Positions 46,021-58,629 of a stretch of 64,000 nucleotides of DNA are shown here, in pieces (the stretch's first letter is position 1; each line of letters begins with the position of its first letter). The notes below the pieces were generated by a model. It saw only the letters and a list, made by a program, of their open reading frames with translations, did no database searches and was not told the origin of the DNA. This DNA comes from Hydnum rufescens UP504 (lineage: Eukaryota; Basidiomycota; Agaricomycetes; Cantharellales; Hydnaceae): positions 32,077 to 96,076 of the forward strand of contig MU129065.1 of NCBI GenBank assembly GCA_014904985.1, given 5' to 3'. A program made the translations under genes and the position numbers.

Positions 46021-48109
46021 CACTAGCCATTTCTGCCCTTGGCAGTTTCAACATCCCCAGTAATTTGTGCTTGATGTCTGGAATAAAAGCCAGAGTAAAT
46101 GCCAATTCCTGGTAACATGAAAATGGTCCTAAAATTGTCATATATTTTGGTCCTTGGAGGCAGACAGATTAATAGAGTGTGGCAGCATTGCCTCAACTGA
46201 TGTATAATTATTGACAAGATCTCTTTGAAGAAGATCAAGGTCAGTATAAATGCTGCTCTCATTTGGTAGCCCCCCAGCCAGTGCCTCGCAAATACTGGAG
46301 AAATGGGACTGGAAAGCATCATGATGGTGAGTGCTCTCTATGATGGAAGGGAAAAGGATCATGGCCTGGTCAAGTTGGTGTTGAATGGTTGGGAGCTCAG
46401 GAGGTGCAGCTAATTCCTGGGGTATGCAGAAATCATTGTAAAAGATGATCCAAATTGCCACCACCACCATGATTAAAGGTCATGCAAATGAATACAAATG
46501 AATGGGGTGGGTCCATTCTTTTGTATGGTTTCTTAGATTTGGCATTGTCTTTGCAGCCCCTCAAGTTCTAAAGTCTCAGAAGGTACAGTCTCAGAAGGCA
46601 CAGATTGAGGAACAAAAAGAAATCCTTGTGCAGAAACCTCAACAGACATGAAGTGCATTGTGCCCTATCACAAACATTCAGTGTTGCCAGAGAAGAAACT
46701 GAGTTTGACTTGCTGTCCATGTGTCATGACTCATCCTATCATCTATTCTCTGTGCATATTCCAGATCTGATAGCTTGCCACTATCTCTGTACCACAATAT
46801 ATTGCCAATACTAACATCCCAATGTACCCATCCCAATTTTCAAAGAAGTTGCAAAGCTGCATAGCCAGAATGTTGAGAATCACAGCTGTGAATATCAGGG
46901 GGAAAACTCAACAGTGACAATGTGAGCAAGAGCCCTCATCACATCACAAAGGTTTGGGACAGGATCGATTTTAACTCCATTTTCCTCAAAAATGATCTGG
47001 TAGTGTGTCTTGTGCAAGTACATCAAGTCCAGGTGTGGAACATGGACCCAGCTCATCTCATGAAGTCCTTTCAAGTCCTTTCAAGCCAGAGGCAACTTTA
47101 TTTTCAAGTCTATTGCTAGTCTCTTGCACAATTCAAACATGCCATCTTGAGTAGTGTTCAATCAGCACATGAGATCCTGAGTATTGTCTGGGACACCAGG
47201 CTCCATCAAGACATCTCCATGACAGATGGCAGCAAGGAAATGCCTTTGCATGAGCTTATCATCCTCATCTGCCTCTTTGTACAATTGCATGAGAATGACA
47301 CCTTCTCTCAGGTGATCATGGTCAATCCAGATGTCCTTTAGGACAACAGGGTCACCCTTCTCCTTTCCACCTTCATCAACTCTGATGGCTTCAAAAACAT
47401 GAGTCCCTCGACCTCGAAGTGGCTCCACACCAAACAACAAGATGATCTGTCTGGTATGGAACCTCCTCAGTTTATTGCTGTCATGGGGGTGAACCATAAT
47501 GATGAATTGTGTCAGATCTCCAGGTGGACATGTCATAGTAAGATCAAAGCCAAGGGATCTCCTGTTGGTGAATGCAAAGGCAGCAAACAACTTGATGAGT
47601 GCTTCTGGTGTGGAAGGAATAACTGTCTAGTATCTGAAAACACAAGTTTGGAAGTGCTCTGACCTTAGACCTTGATCAATGATCTGTTGGAGTGTTTAGG
47701 ACAACCTTATCTTGCTACTGCCCAAAGATATCAAGGAAACTCAGTTGAAATAACTCCATTCAACAAACAAAATAAAAAGTTTTCTACATGTCAAAAAATG
47801 TGCTTATGTAACCAAGATTTGTAATCAAAAACCCAGACTCAAAAGTATGACTAAGCAAAAGATATGACTCAGCCTGATTAGTCATCCAAATGTCCCACAA
47901 CTGCACCATTCCAAACATCACACAGACTTTGATGCAAAAAAGTACACAGACATCCAAAAATGCATATAAGGAATCAAGTTTTGTAGTTTTAGGTAGCTTT
48001 TAGATAAGACTCCCCTCAAAATAAAGTAGTTACAGATGAGAAATTCAAGTGGCCCAGTGACTGAAAGGCATACTCAGAGCAGCAATGAGAAGTTGTAGAT
48101 AGTTGTAGG

Positions 48110-50210
48110 ACCCTCAGTTATGGATGCCACAGTTCAGGTTTAAACCAATGGAACCTGGGTTTAAACCTGAACCTGACCTAGGTCTGGTTCCATTGGGGTC
48201 AGGTTTCATGTGGTTTTCCCACAGTCAGGTTCAGGTTTTGCCTCCTTCCTTAGTCAGGAAACCAGTCTGGAACCCAGTTTAAACCTGAGCCTCAAGTAGT
48301 AGGGGTGATCTGCTCTGGCCATATTGGTTTCTTATTTTACAGTATCTCATGAGCTCAAAATTCTAGTTCAGGGTCTAATGCTCTAAGCTAACATGGTTTC
48401 AAGTGATATACTTGATTCTGAACATGCCCCCAAAGGACTCTTCTCCAGCAAATGACACTGTCATATAGTGCCTTAGCCCCCCAACATTATTACTATATTT
48501 AGCACATCAGGGATATAGATATTGAATATTGCACCCTATTGTCTCACAGATGATAGGACAGAGATTCAGATGTTTTGCCCTATTGTCTCACAGATGATAG
48601 GATAGGGCAAAGATTCAGATATTGCACCCTATCATCTTGCAGATGATAGGGCAAAGATTCAGATATTCACCCTATCATCTCACAGACAATAGGGCAAAGA
48701 TTCAGGTATTCACCCTATCATCTTGCAGATGATAGGGCAAAGATTCAGATATTCATCCTATCATCTCAGACAATAGGGCAAAGATTCAGATATTCACCCT
48801 ATCATCTCACAGACAATAGGGCAAAAATTCAGATATTTCACCCCATTCATTTCTACTCTATTGTTTTACATATAATACCACAACATTTCTCTTTACTATG
48901 ACCATGTTCATGAACATTTTAAATTTGGAGGTACAGTCATGGACAGCCAAAGTCAACAATGTTGATTTGCTCCTGAAGTATTCATTGAAATCATCCAGAA
49001 ATCACCTCAACACCCTCACAAATGCTCTAAGCAGCCTCCTAGGTGCTTGGCTGCCATTAATTCTAAATTTTCTTAGCAATTATGAAAAAATTTTGGCCAG
49101 ACCTTAAAATCAAGCACTCAAGTTCAAAGTCATACCAAAATGTAGCTACTAACTAGGAGAATGTGATTCAGCAGAGAGTATGGCCCCACCTGCACCCAGA
49201 AAGACAGAAATTGATTGTTAGTTGGAGCAGACTCAATTTTGGAAACACCTGACTGGCTGCTGAACTTCTGAGACTATTGACTTATGGGTGAGGCCCAAAT
49301 AACTTCTTATTTTTGGCAGGTAAATGACCTGAATAACTCTGATGATTCAGACAATGAAGATTTTTCCTGGGATCCACATGCCCATTGCAACAATAATACT
49401 CTGCCTTATGTCACTAATTAAGATGTGCATCTTGATGGCCCTGATGACAATGATCTAGAACAGGAGGATATTTGCATAAATAGGGAACTAAAGTCTCTTT
49501 CTGCAGCTATTGATGCAGATGAGTGGCTGCCAAAAGGAGAGAGGTGGAAGTTGGAATCTCAGGGAGGTGTGCTGCTTCAAAATTTGTTTTTTTTTTTTCT
49601 TTCTCCTTTTTTGTATGGAGGCTTCAATTTATTTTATGTCAGGATGTCCAAAGACATATATCAATTCTCAACTAATTGTATCCTATATTCACTCATGATT
49701 ATTGTTTATATGTATATAGGTGTCATTTACCTCTCCAATGTAGTCCTAATACACATTCCAGTCACTCACACAGCCTCAGAAGCAATCTAACTTCTCTCAA
49801 AATTTGCTCAAAATTTTGGCCAACCTCAAATTAACCCTAGGAAAATTTTAAAGGTGTTTTTGGGTTCCTTGAGCCCCAAGGAGCCCAAATCTGTCAAGAT
49901 CTAAGCTTTAGAGTCACTGAATCAAGCTCCAGATACAATTGTTGACTTTGGCTGTCCACAACTGTAGTTCAACCTCCTACCCCACCTTCAAAATGTGGTC
50001 AGGGTTTGTGGCTCATCCTTACTTGGGGTTCTAGTTTAAACCAGGTTTAAACTGAAACCAAACTGCACCAGAACTGAACCTGGGGTCTGGTTATGGTTTT
50101 GCATTTATGTGAGATTTTGGAACCTGGTTAGGTTATGGTTTTGCCCAAATTGGTCAAAACCAAACCAAAACCAAACCATGGCAACCATACCCTCAGTGTA
50201 GGTGTTGCTA
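48110..50210. repeat. Possible inverted-repeat element with ggtttaaacc motifs
   Basis: Left: cagttatggatgccacagtt, then several caggtttaaacct-type words (48118-48290). Right, read on the minus strand: gggtatggttgccatggttt and further gtttaaacc words (50030-50200). The ends are imperfect inverted matches. It falls inside the insertion that splits FunK1 copy 2. No duplication was identified. Confidence 0.35.
48530..48845. repeat. ~43-bp minisatellite with hairpin units
   Basis: Seven to eight units of the type caccctatcatctcacagac followed by aatagggcaaagattcagat. Within each unit ccctatcatct and agatgataggg can pair. Units differ by C/T and small indels. Confidence 0.85.
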
Positions 50211-51625
50211 GACATCTAAGCCCTGAATCATATGATAATAAGTTCAAGCCCATAAAAGTTTTAAATCAAAAATAGCCTCTAAGTTTCAATTCAACAATTG
50301 TGATACAAGTAGTCCAGCTAGAGTCAGAAACATTACATCATATCTGAGTCATCCATATCATTCCTATAACTAGTAAGTCAATCAACTCATTGAGACTGAC
50401 CTGAGCCCCTCCCATACCTTTTCATTCCCAATCCCTATAACTTTAGCCAACATCTGGTGGTGTTAGTAATTTCTGCAGAGCTATAAAGCATCTTCTACAC
50501 CAGTTCCTAAGTAAAGTTCAGGGCATGAAATTACTTGCAAATACAAGCATACATACTGAGATAAAGTTGAACAGCTCACTGACAATGACTGAAGACCAAC
50601 AACAGAACCATACCCTGGTTGTGGTATTTTCGATTGTCATCCCATATGTTGCTCAATGACACAGATCATCTCTCATGATGTGTTGCATACTCCATATACA
50701 CTTCTGCACATCCTAGGGTGAATCATCAGTATCCCATAGCATCTCAAAATCCTAGAAGAATGCTTGTGTCATCTAATTCATCCATTCCATCCTCCCACTT
50801 GTATTCACATGAGAGAGCAATGTCCACCCATGATATAGCCATTTTATTGAACTTGTCCTTGAGCAACAGATAGCTATTGGGCCTGGTGGCATTGTACCTG
50901 GCAGCTGACATCAGTGCCCTTGATGGATTCTGGTCAAGATTCACTGAGCAATCCTTTGCAGGTAGCTTCAAGTTTGAGTTAGCAATTATTGCCTCAACAA
51001 TATTATCGAAGATGTGAGTCATCAGTTTAAACACTGGGCTTTCCCCACCAGATTGATCTGTAAGCTCTTTGTTAAAGGCTTTCCATTGACCTGAAGCAGA
51101 AAGGGTGCCATCAGGCATTGACTTGAGTGCATTCATAGTGGTATTGATATCAAAATCCAGTTGAGGTGGTGCTAAAACTCCATAAAGGTCTGAGAGTGAC
51201 TTGGGCACAGAGGAACCCAAGTCATGGAGAACATCCAATCAAGCTTCCTCAAGGACATCATTTTGGTAGGAGTGACTGGAATGGACCTTCTTTGCATGAA
51301 TGGGAGACTCATGGACAACTGGGCCTGCTGCCTTGGTTCAAGCCTGGGGTGCCTGATCAGGCTGGTCAGTCACTTTTGCCCATCATATTAGATATAATGC
51401 ACATTGCATTTATTATATCTAATTAGATGTATTTACTGTGGTCCCCCTGGGGGCCCCTGGGAGGTGTTTTGGAGGTGGGTATCCTACAGCCAGGGGCCCC
51501 TGGGGCCCCAAAATGGCCTTGGGACTGCCTCCAAAGACCGTGTTCTAATAATGGATATTTTCTAAGTTCACTGGCACAAGGGGAGGGGCCCCAATTATTA
51601 TTCAAAATTATGTAAGTATAAATCT

Positions 51626-54600
51626 CTATGAGTCAATACTGGAGTCCCAGTCACTACTTCCTGCATCAGAGGCCCCATCATCTGAGCACTGCTGACAGAT
51701 TAGATCTGAAGCAGCAAGGATATCCATATCTGCCAGAACAGGAGCAGGCTCCAGTTCTAGATCTTCATCATCATCAGAACTATCAACATCACTCTCAATG
51801 CCATTGGAATCTAGTTTCCTGGGCCTATCAGACTGCTGTGGTCTTGCATGGGCTGGAGCCTGTATCTGTTCTGCCAAAAGTCCTACACTGTGTGACAATG
51901 GGTGTCGAGCTGGCAATGATGGAGCCATGGCATCAGATATGACAAAAGCATCCAGTGATCGCCCCCAAGTCTGGCCAAGATTGCAAACAACTCAAAGACG
52001 TTCCAAGAGGAAGAATTTCATGTCTGAGTCTTAGATTCAAAGCTTTCATTAGAAGAATTGGCCAAACTAAGAAGAAAGATATCATACCTGTGGAAGAATT
52101 CAATAGAGTCATCATTGCAGCCAATTCCTCATTAAACCAATGTTCGAGAGAATGTCTTTCTCTCCAACAAAGCTTGAGTTCATCCTGACAGTTAGCAATG
52201 TCTTGGACAAGTTGTATTCCATTTCGAACCATTTCATCGCCCAGCCAAGGCGGAACATCACTGTCGAACTCATCATCAGCAAGACCGATGTCCTGCCAAA
52301 TGTCATTATCAACATCCAGGCTGAAGAGCCCTTTCATATCAATAGATGGCGGAATGAGAGCATTTCAAGGGATACCTTGACAACCATGAAGCTTCTTCAT
52401 ACTTTCTCGGCATTTATTGTACTCTGCAACAAGACCCTTGACGGATTGATAACGGCGCTTGATTGCTCTGCTGGTGTGCTGCAGGGTACTATGGTCTGTA
52501 ACACAATCAGATTTGCCAGTGAGCACAAGCAAATAGCGAAATAATAGATTATGAGTACACACCTACAGCCTTGATTCGAAAAGCACCAGTGAGATTATGA
52601 GTTTCGAAATTTTTCTTGCACACCCTTGCGATAATACAAGCTTTGAGGGCATGCATGTTCAGCTGATGTTCAAACCATGTGTGGTGTTTCATTTTTTGCA
52701 GTTGCTTGAATGAGACTGGATCACCAAGCTGCAATGTTGCTGTCATATCCTCATCTTGTTTTGATAAACATGAGATGACTTTCTCTTGCTCAGCAATTGC
52801 GGACATTATCTCGCCAATCTCATTCCTACTGGCAATGCTGTCCACCACTGGGGCAGCGACAAGCTGTTGCTGGAGAGCCCTGACCAAATCATGAGCCACA
52901 TTAATGTGTTGACGCACAGCAAGGATCTTCTCAACAGCGTGGAAACCCTTTTTCTTGGATTGTCATTCCAAAGGTTGGCTTTGATACACTCGTTGTTCTT
53001 CAAATTGTGCTTGAAGGTACTCGTCACTGTAAATAATTGCTGACCTCTTCTGCTGAGCAAGAAAAAGACATTCCATCATCGACTTCACACGTCTCTCCAA
53101 CCAGATTCCAGCCTGGGACAACTTAACATCATCTAGGTGTTCAATTTGGAGATCAAGGATGAACAACCGATGATGATATCCGGAAACACGCAGGTTGGGA
53201 ATAAGATGTCAAAGGTCACTCCACAGACGCTCACAACCCTCACCATCTGTCAGCCCCCAGACATCCCCCTTCTGAGGATGATACCACAGCTGGCACACCC
53301 ATTGATGACCATATGTGTGAAAAACACTGATGGCAAATATGATGTGTGGCATCCACTGTGGCAGAAGATCCCATTTGAGAGCACTGCGGTGGATCTGGCA
53401 GCCAATGTCATACAGGATACCAACTTGCCAATGCTCAGGAAGCTCAGCCATGACTGCATCGATAAGGGCGAAGGCATAGAACTGCTGTTCACCAGGAGTC
53501 CACATACTGGCATAGACAATCACACGATCATGTTGGCAGACCGCAGCTATCACTCCAGTGTCGGAGAAATGGTCCCCAGGTGTCTTTATTCTGTTTCCAT
53601 TGGCTGCCACAAAGGACTTGCCACAGGAATCAAGAGACGAATTGGGGACTCGTAGCCCTGGTTCTATTGCGTCTCCATGATCATCATGAGGTGCATACTC
53701 GCCTTTGTTAGATCGTCTTGGGGCTTTGGCATTATTGCCTTCATGTTGCATGGAGCGCGTGGCCTTGACTCTCACTTTCCAAGCTTCCAGGAAACTGTGG
53801 GGTACTTCGTGTGTTCCTGGTGCAATGATGCAAGGATCTTGGACACCAGATTGTTTCTTGTGGCCTGGACATCGGTCATAGTCCTTGTTTCAGCGCAAAG
53901 CAAAGCAAGCATCAATGCATATGAAGAGTTCAGGGCTACAAAGGGTGCTTCATAAGTAAGAGTTAAGAACTACATAGACATTACTTACAGCTTGCTTCCT
54001 GTGGTCTGACTGCCAGCTCCAGCACATAATGGGCATCGAGAATGAATATAATCAGATGGAGTAAGATGAGGATTACAAGGGGGTCCAGGTTTGGGACATC
54101 AGTACTTGGCAAGTTGCCATGAGAAACAGTGGGCACACTCTGAGAAGCAGTGGGCTTGCGAATAGTGAGGCCGTCGCTGCTCAGGGCACTGACATACAGC
54201 CGGTATAGAAGAAGGATTGGGAGCTCCGATGACTGTCAAATAAAACTCTGGTTCAGCCAGTGTGTAGATGGGAGACTGTATTTCTGTTTTTATTCAATGG
54301 GCTGGTTCGCTCTGATGGTTGATCACTCTCTAACAAGTTGTGTATGGTATTCAGTGATGGTAAGGCGATGGTATGGACTAGCTATAGTCAATGATATATT
54401 GTGGGATGCTTATGAAAGGCTTATACGTGTTGTATTGAACTGTTTACTGCTATTTGTGTGTACCTATTTGTGTCCTCCTGGTCAAAATGCGGATTCTAAA
54501 GAGGGTTCTGGACTAGTTTAAGCTTGATTCAGTGTGTCAATGTATTTCTTTCTTCTTCTGACTTGACTTTATTATTACTCACCTTTCCTTGGATGTCCAG

Positions 54601-57036
54601 CAACTCTAACCTTAGGTCCTGCAACTATCCTTGGCTTAGTATTTCATGTAGAGGGCTTCCAGTGACTTAGTCTTAACAACCTTGTATATGACTTAGCTCC
54701 AGATGGCTTTCAGATCAGTACTCTCTTCAGATGCAAGCAGATTTGTAGACAGTAGTATATTCCAGTAGTGAGAAGATGATGGGGGGATACAGGAAAATCT
54801 ACCAGCTTTTATACCTTTCTGAAGGTGGCTGTGTTTAAAGAATATGACTCACTCCTAGGTGAGTCATATGTGAGAACAATAGGGTTGTCAAGGAGGGTGA
54901 GTCATTCATGAAGTGGTTGCAAGATAGGTGAGTCATTCATGAACAGAACAAAAGGGTTGCTAAGAAGGTGTTATCTTTCATAAAGTGGTTGCAAGGAGGG
55001 TGAGTCATTCATAAACAGAACAAAAGGGTAGTCAAGGGAGTGTTATCTTTCTTATCTGTGAGGTTCTAGAAGTTATTTGTGGCAATGGAAGATGAAATCA
55101 AAGGATATTTCCGAGTTCTTGGAGATTAATTTGTTTGTAGTCCAGTGGTTAAGATGTTTTTGTTGCTGGTTGATAATGGGGACAAGTGCATGGGATGGGA
55201 TTCGATGCAGAAACAACAGTTTACATCCGTAATAGACGTTCTTTGTATCATTCAATGTGGATTTTTAACAGCTTTCTGGGCGCAGTGGTTCCGAGCAGAT
55301 CTGGTGTAAACTGACAGAGAAATTCGTTTTTTACTGATGGGTGTTGATTCTGATAGTAATATCGTTCTGTAGAGTTCAGTTTCAATCTGCTCTTCGCGTG
55401 CTTGGTATCGTTGGATGCGGATTTTTTATATCTTTCCAGGCGCGGTTGTTCTGAGAGGATTTAATGCGAACTGACGGAGAAATTCGTTTTTTACTGAAAA
55501 TCCCGAATTTTGACAGTAATACTGGTCTGGAGAGTGAATTTCTGGTCCGTTTGACTTGTGTTTGGTACCATTCGAAAGGTATGAATCGTAGCTTTCCGAG
55601 AGTTATATGGGCGTACCTCTCCGATCAAAACTGACGGAGTTATAGAACGAATTCGATTTCTGTGCATAGCCGTAATTGATTTCATAATAGGTCACATGAT
55701 CATTCCAATGGCTGGGATCAATGGATATTCGCATTTTCTGATACTGGATGTTTTTATCTTCCACACCGGTGTGTGATAGGGGTGATCACATCAATCTTTG
55801 GTAAAGGTATCACTTCAGACATGACAGCCTCTTGTTCGATGGGGTCTCAGGATAGGACTTCCTGACGGGCAATGCCTATTTGCTTGTCCATTTCAGCATT
55901 GACAACTCATATCAGAACTTGATACTGGTGCAGTGCAGTCCCAAATCTCCGATGGAACGAGTCTTTTGCATCGAATACATGTCCTCTCTTTGACAAGAAC
56001 ATTGTGAGAGCATCACACCATGCAGCTTCATTTGGAGTGAGATGGATGAATAGTGTCGCAGTGAATTCCAGCATTTCCAGGCTGATTGCAAGGGCCAGAT
56101 AAACAGGCAAGCAAGGAAATAATCCCTGCTTTACTAGTTGAACTGGAGCACTCACAGTTGTACATCGACACATGTGTAACTCAATGCTACCAAGACCTAT
56201 GGAAGTCTGTCTGTTAGTTAGAATCTAACCATGATATTAAGGCAAAACTACGTACAATCCATGTAAACAGTAGTAACCACCTTAAATACTGCAGGGCCAC
56301 CACATGAACACTCGACTGACACATGATCTATGTGAGATTGGCCCCACTTCGACCAGCGTATGTACTCCATATATGGACAAATTAAGGAGGGGATAATCTC
56401 ATGATCCCACCTCCATGCTGCGGCAGCCCGGCGACATGCATGATGAGACAGCACCTGCTCCACTGAGAAGTGATCTAAACCTCTGGCATATGTTGGATAT
56501 TGTACAGAAAACGGGTGTTCCACAGCTTCTGGCAATGGAGCCTCATGACGAGGGGTACTATCACCACCTACTGCAGTAGAAAACAGTGATGTGTGGCGTT
56601 CCTTGTCATGGAGATCGACAGATGACATGGCAGATGATACAGGTCGATGATAACGGGGTGCTGAGATTGCTGGTCGTGCAGGCCGGTTAACAGCCTTATG
56701 CACTGGCATGACGGTAACAAATGTGCCAGTCTCCTCGTCCAACTTCCACACAGAAGAAGTTGTGATCGGTGCTAGTTTCTTAGGGCCTTTACGACCTGTC
56801 AAACTTGAGGGCTCCTGTGGAAGAATTGTTTTGGGAGCCACTGATTTCTTTGAGATCCCACGATGGGCACGTCTGGGAGGTTTTGGACAAGTATCGGCCA
56901 CATCCTGGAACAAGGCCACACCTGCCTTGAAGGCATTTGTATATGTGGAGGAGGGGTCGGTCATACTGTTTTGTGGTGGACTGGACCCCCGTTTTCTCTT
57001 TCTCAAGCCACTGGTATTTGGGTCGTGGGTTGACAT
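51626..57036 (-). pseudogene. KDZ-3 transposase with CxC2-like domain (four TGA stops, LTR-like insertion)
   Basis: Start MSTHDPNTSGLRKRKRGS at 57036. Blocks: basic disordered N-terminus (KPPRRAHRGISKKS), WRWDHEIIPSLICPYM, CSCGGPAVFKVV and MCRCTTVSAPVQLV (CxC2-like), FLSKRGHVFDAKDSFHRRFG, [LTR-like insertion], TPSDYIHSRCPLC (about 54020), CIDACFALR (first Asp, about 53910), VCQHDRVIVYASMWTPGEQQ, ILYDIGCQIHRS (second Asp, about 53410), HTYGHQWVCQLWYHP, TDGEGCERLW (Glu, about 53235), coiled coils, KGLFSLDVDNDIWQD (about 52310) and an acidic tail ending DWDSSIDS. Only TGA stops interrupt it (55907, 53890, 53209, 51992). Otherwise the catalytic residues and order are complete, the best-preserved of the three transposases. 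Confidence 0.88.
54234..55821. mobile_element. LTR-like (solo LTR) insertion in KDZ-3, 1,588 bp
   Basis: Ends TGTC...GACA (canonical TG...CA) are flanked by TGAC at 54230-54233 and 55822-55825. Removing the insertion and one TGAC joins KDZ-3 codons as EQEAVIGAPNPSS without a frame change. The interior has no coding capacity and shows repeated modules (gagaaattcgttttttactg twice near 55320 and 55480; gtgagtcattcat several times near 54880-55010). A solo LTR is the likeliest reading; a non-autonomous element is possible. Confidence 0.75.
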
Positions 57037-57545
57037 ATTCTCACTAAGAGAAGATTGTGAGGTGAATTTCACTGAGGGCTGCATAGAGCAGAGATACGCA
57101 CAGGATAAAACAGTTGTGGAGATAATAGTTAACACTGTTACACCTCACTCGACCTGGGGCGCACAGACCAACAGAATGCAAGCCCACAGATGAGCACAAT
57201 GAGCTGTGAGTGTCAACGAAGTGTGCTGATGGGATGCACCAATGGGATATGCTACCAGAGAGCAATAAGGTGATATCCAATGGCACCTCCTGCTGATGGA
57301 AAGCCATGACATGAAGTGTAGCCCAATGTCTAGCTTGAAGTTGCAATGGAGCAAATGCCAAAACACGATGGAAGAACTGTGGGACCCAGAAAGTGATAGG
57401 ATGAGATTATGAGTCCTGCCAACAGATGGAGCTGTTCAACTCCTCGGATTCTGCCGATGAGGGGTACCAAACAAGTAATAATAACATTGTCGCAGAGAAC
57501 AAATGATGTAGGAACAAGCAATGTAGATAAAAAAAAACCCATATG

Positions 57546-58531
57546 TCAAGGCAGCTCAATGACCAGATGCCATTTCATATTGGATTTAATCCCAAAAGTC
57601 TCCAAGACTCCAAACTCTTCAGTGTACCCAAACCAATCCAAAAACCTGACCAGCTCATTGCAAAGAACCACATGTGAGGGAGAGAGTCTGGTCTTAAATG
57701 TTGCAGGCTTTCTTGACCAGAAGGCATGAAGCAGCATCATAAACCGTCGAATCCCGAGACTGATAGAGTTGTGGCCTTCATTCTGCTCTTGGAGGGTAAT
57801 ACACATCTCAAAATCGTCAGTGGTGAAGGAACATGTGGCCATTTTGTGTACATTACCAGGCAATAGTTGGGGGGAAGAGGGTGGAGGTCATGCTCAAGAA
57901 ATTGGGGCCCCATCTGTGCTGAGTTGATGTGAATACTGGGTGCAACGGTAAGTAAGGCATCCCGTTCCTCCAGTGACCGTGCTCGATCATACACCACAGA
58001 GGCATAATGCAAGTCCATAGCCTTGCACCCAATTCCAGCATAATCAACATTGGGGAGTGTGATAAACTCAACACCTAGATAATTTCGCGCCTTGGCTATT
58101 GCATGAATATTCTCCAAGGCACTTTGTGCCCATATCTGGTCCTTAAAATAGATGAACATCTTGTACACAATACGTCCTTGACTCTTTGACCATTTTTTGT
58201 TGGCACGAGAGTGACTTGTTGCAGCATCGACGAATTTCAAGCTCCTCATATAGGTGATGCAATCATAGACGAATTCTTCAGGCTCCGTCATATAGTGAGC
58301 ATCTGTCTTCAGCTCATCAACCTGCCATTTGTTGATGGCAACAACATACCACATCCCCAAAGCAGGGATGGAAGCCATGGCAGCAGGGAAACAGCAGGAA
58401 AGGCAACAGGAGCAGGAGGGATAACTGAAGAGGGGGGGCAATTGCAGTGGGGGGGGCAACTGCAGTGATGGGGGCAATGGGTGTGGGAGGGGCGACGGAT
58501 GCAGGAGGGGTAACCCAATGGGGGGAGGCAA
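57546..58531 (-). pseudogene. C-terminal part of the E-like locus, unknown
   Basis: The minus-strand frame reads GMWYVVAINKWQVDELKTDA, FVYDCITYMRSLKFVDAATS, GRIVYKMFIYFKDQIW, then GIGCKAMDLHYASVVYDRAR and HPLPPNYCLVMYTKWPHV. It occupies the same place relative to the E-like N-terminal part as the C-terminal half of gene E, and (V/M)Y-x-M-(F/Y)-(I/L)-x-F-K-D is shared. Homology to gene E's C-terminal half is therefore plausible but weak. Role unknown. Confidence 0.4.
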
Positions 58532-58629
58532 CTGCAGCAGTGAGGGCAGCTACAGCAGGTGGGGTGACTGGAGCAGGTGGGGCGACTGGAGCAGGAGGGG
58601 CAATGGGAACAAGGGGGACGACAGGAGCA

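Larger units (their letters stand above)
46023..51238 (-). pseudogene. FunK1-type protein kinase relic (copy 2), split by ~2.8 kb insertion
   Basis: N-terminal blocks lie at 50.5-51.24 kb: SPVFKLMTHIFDNIVEAI, ARYNATRPNSYLLLKDK, WVDIALSCEYKWEDG and MTIENTTTRVWF. The frame resumes at 47.66 kb with KLFAAFAFTNRRSLGFDLTM, LLFGVEPLRGRGTHVFEAIR, PVVLKDIWIDHDHLREGVIL, HFLAAICHGDVLMEPGVPDN. Kinase-lobe blocks follow: THFMSVEVSAQGFLFVP, HLHDL-SWWW, IIFYNDFCIPQELAA, FPSIIESTHHHDAFQ. This is the FunK1 order from N to C. 47.7-50.5 kb between the halves contains repeats and no kinase blocks, so it is probably inserted DNA. Stops include a TAA in the H-D-L-E motif. The 5' end is about 118 bp from the left end of the third KDZ element. 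Confidence 0.68.

Noticed and set aside
48530..48845. CRISPR-like array
   Set aside because: Units are contiguous and similar throughout, without distinct spacers, and the genome is fungal.
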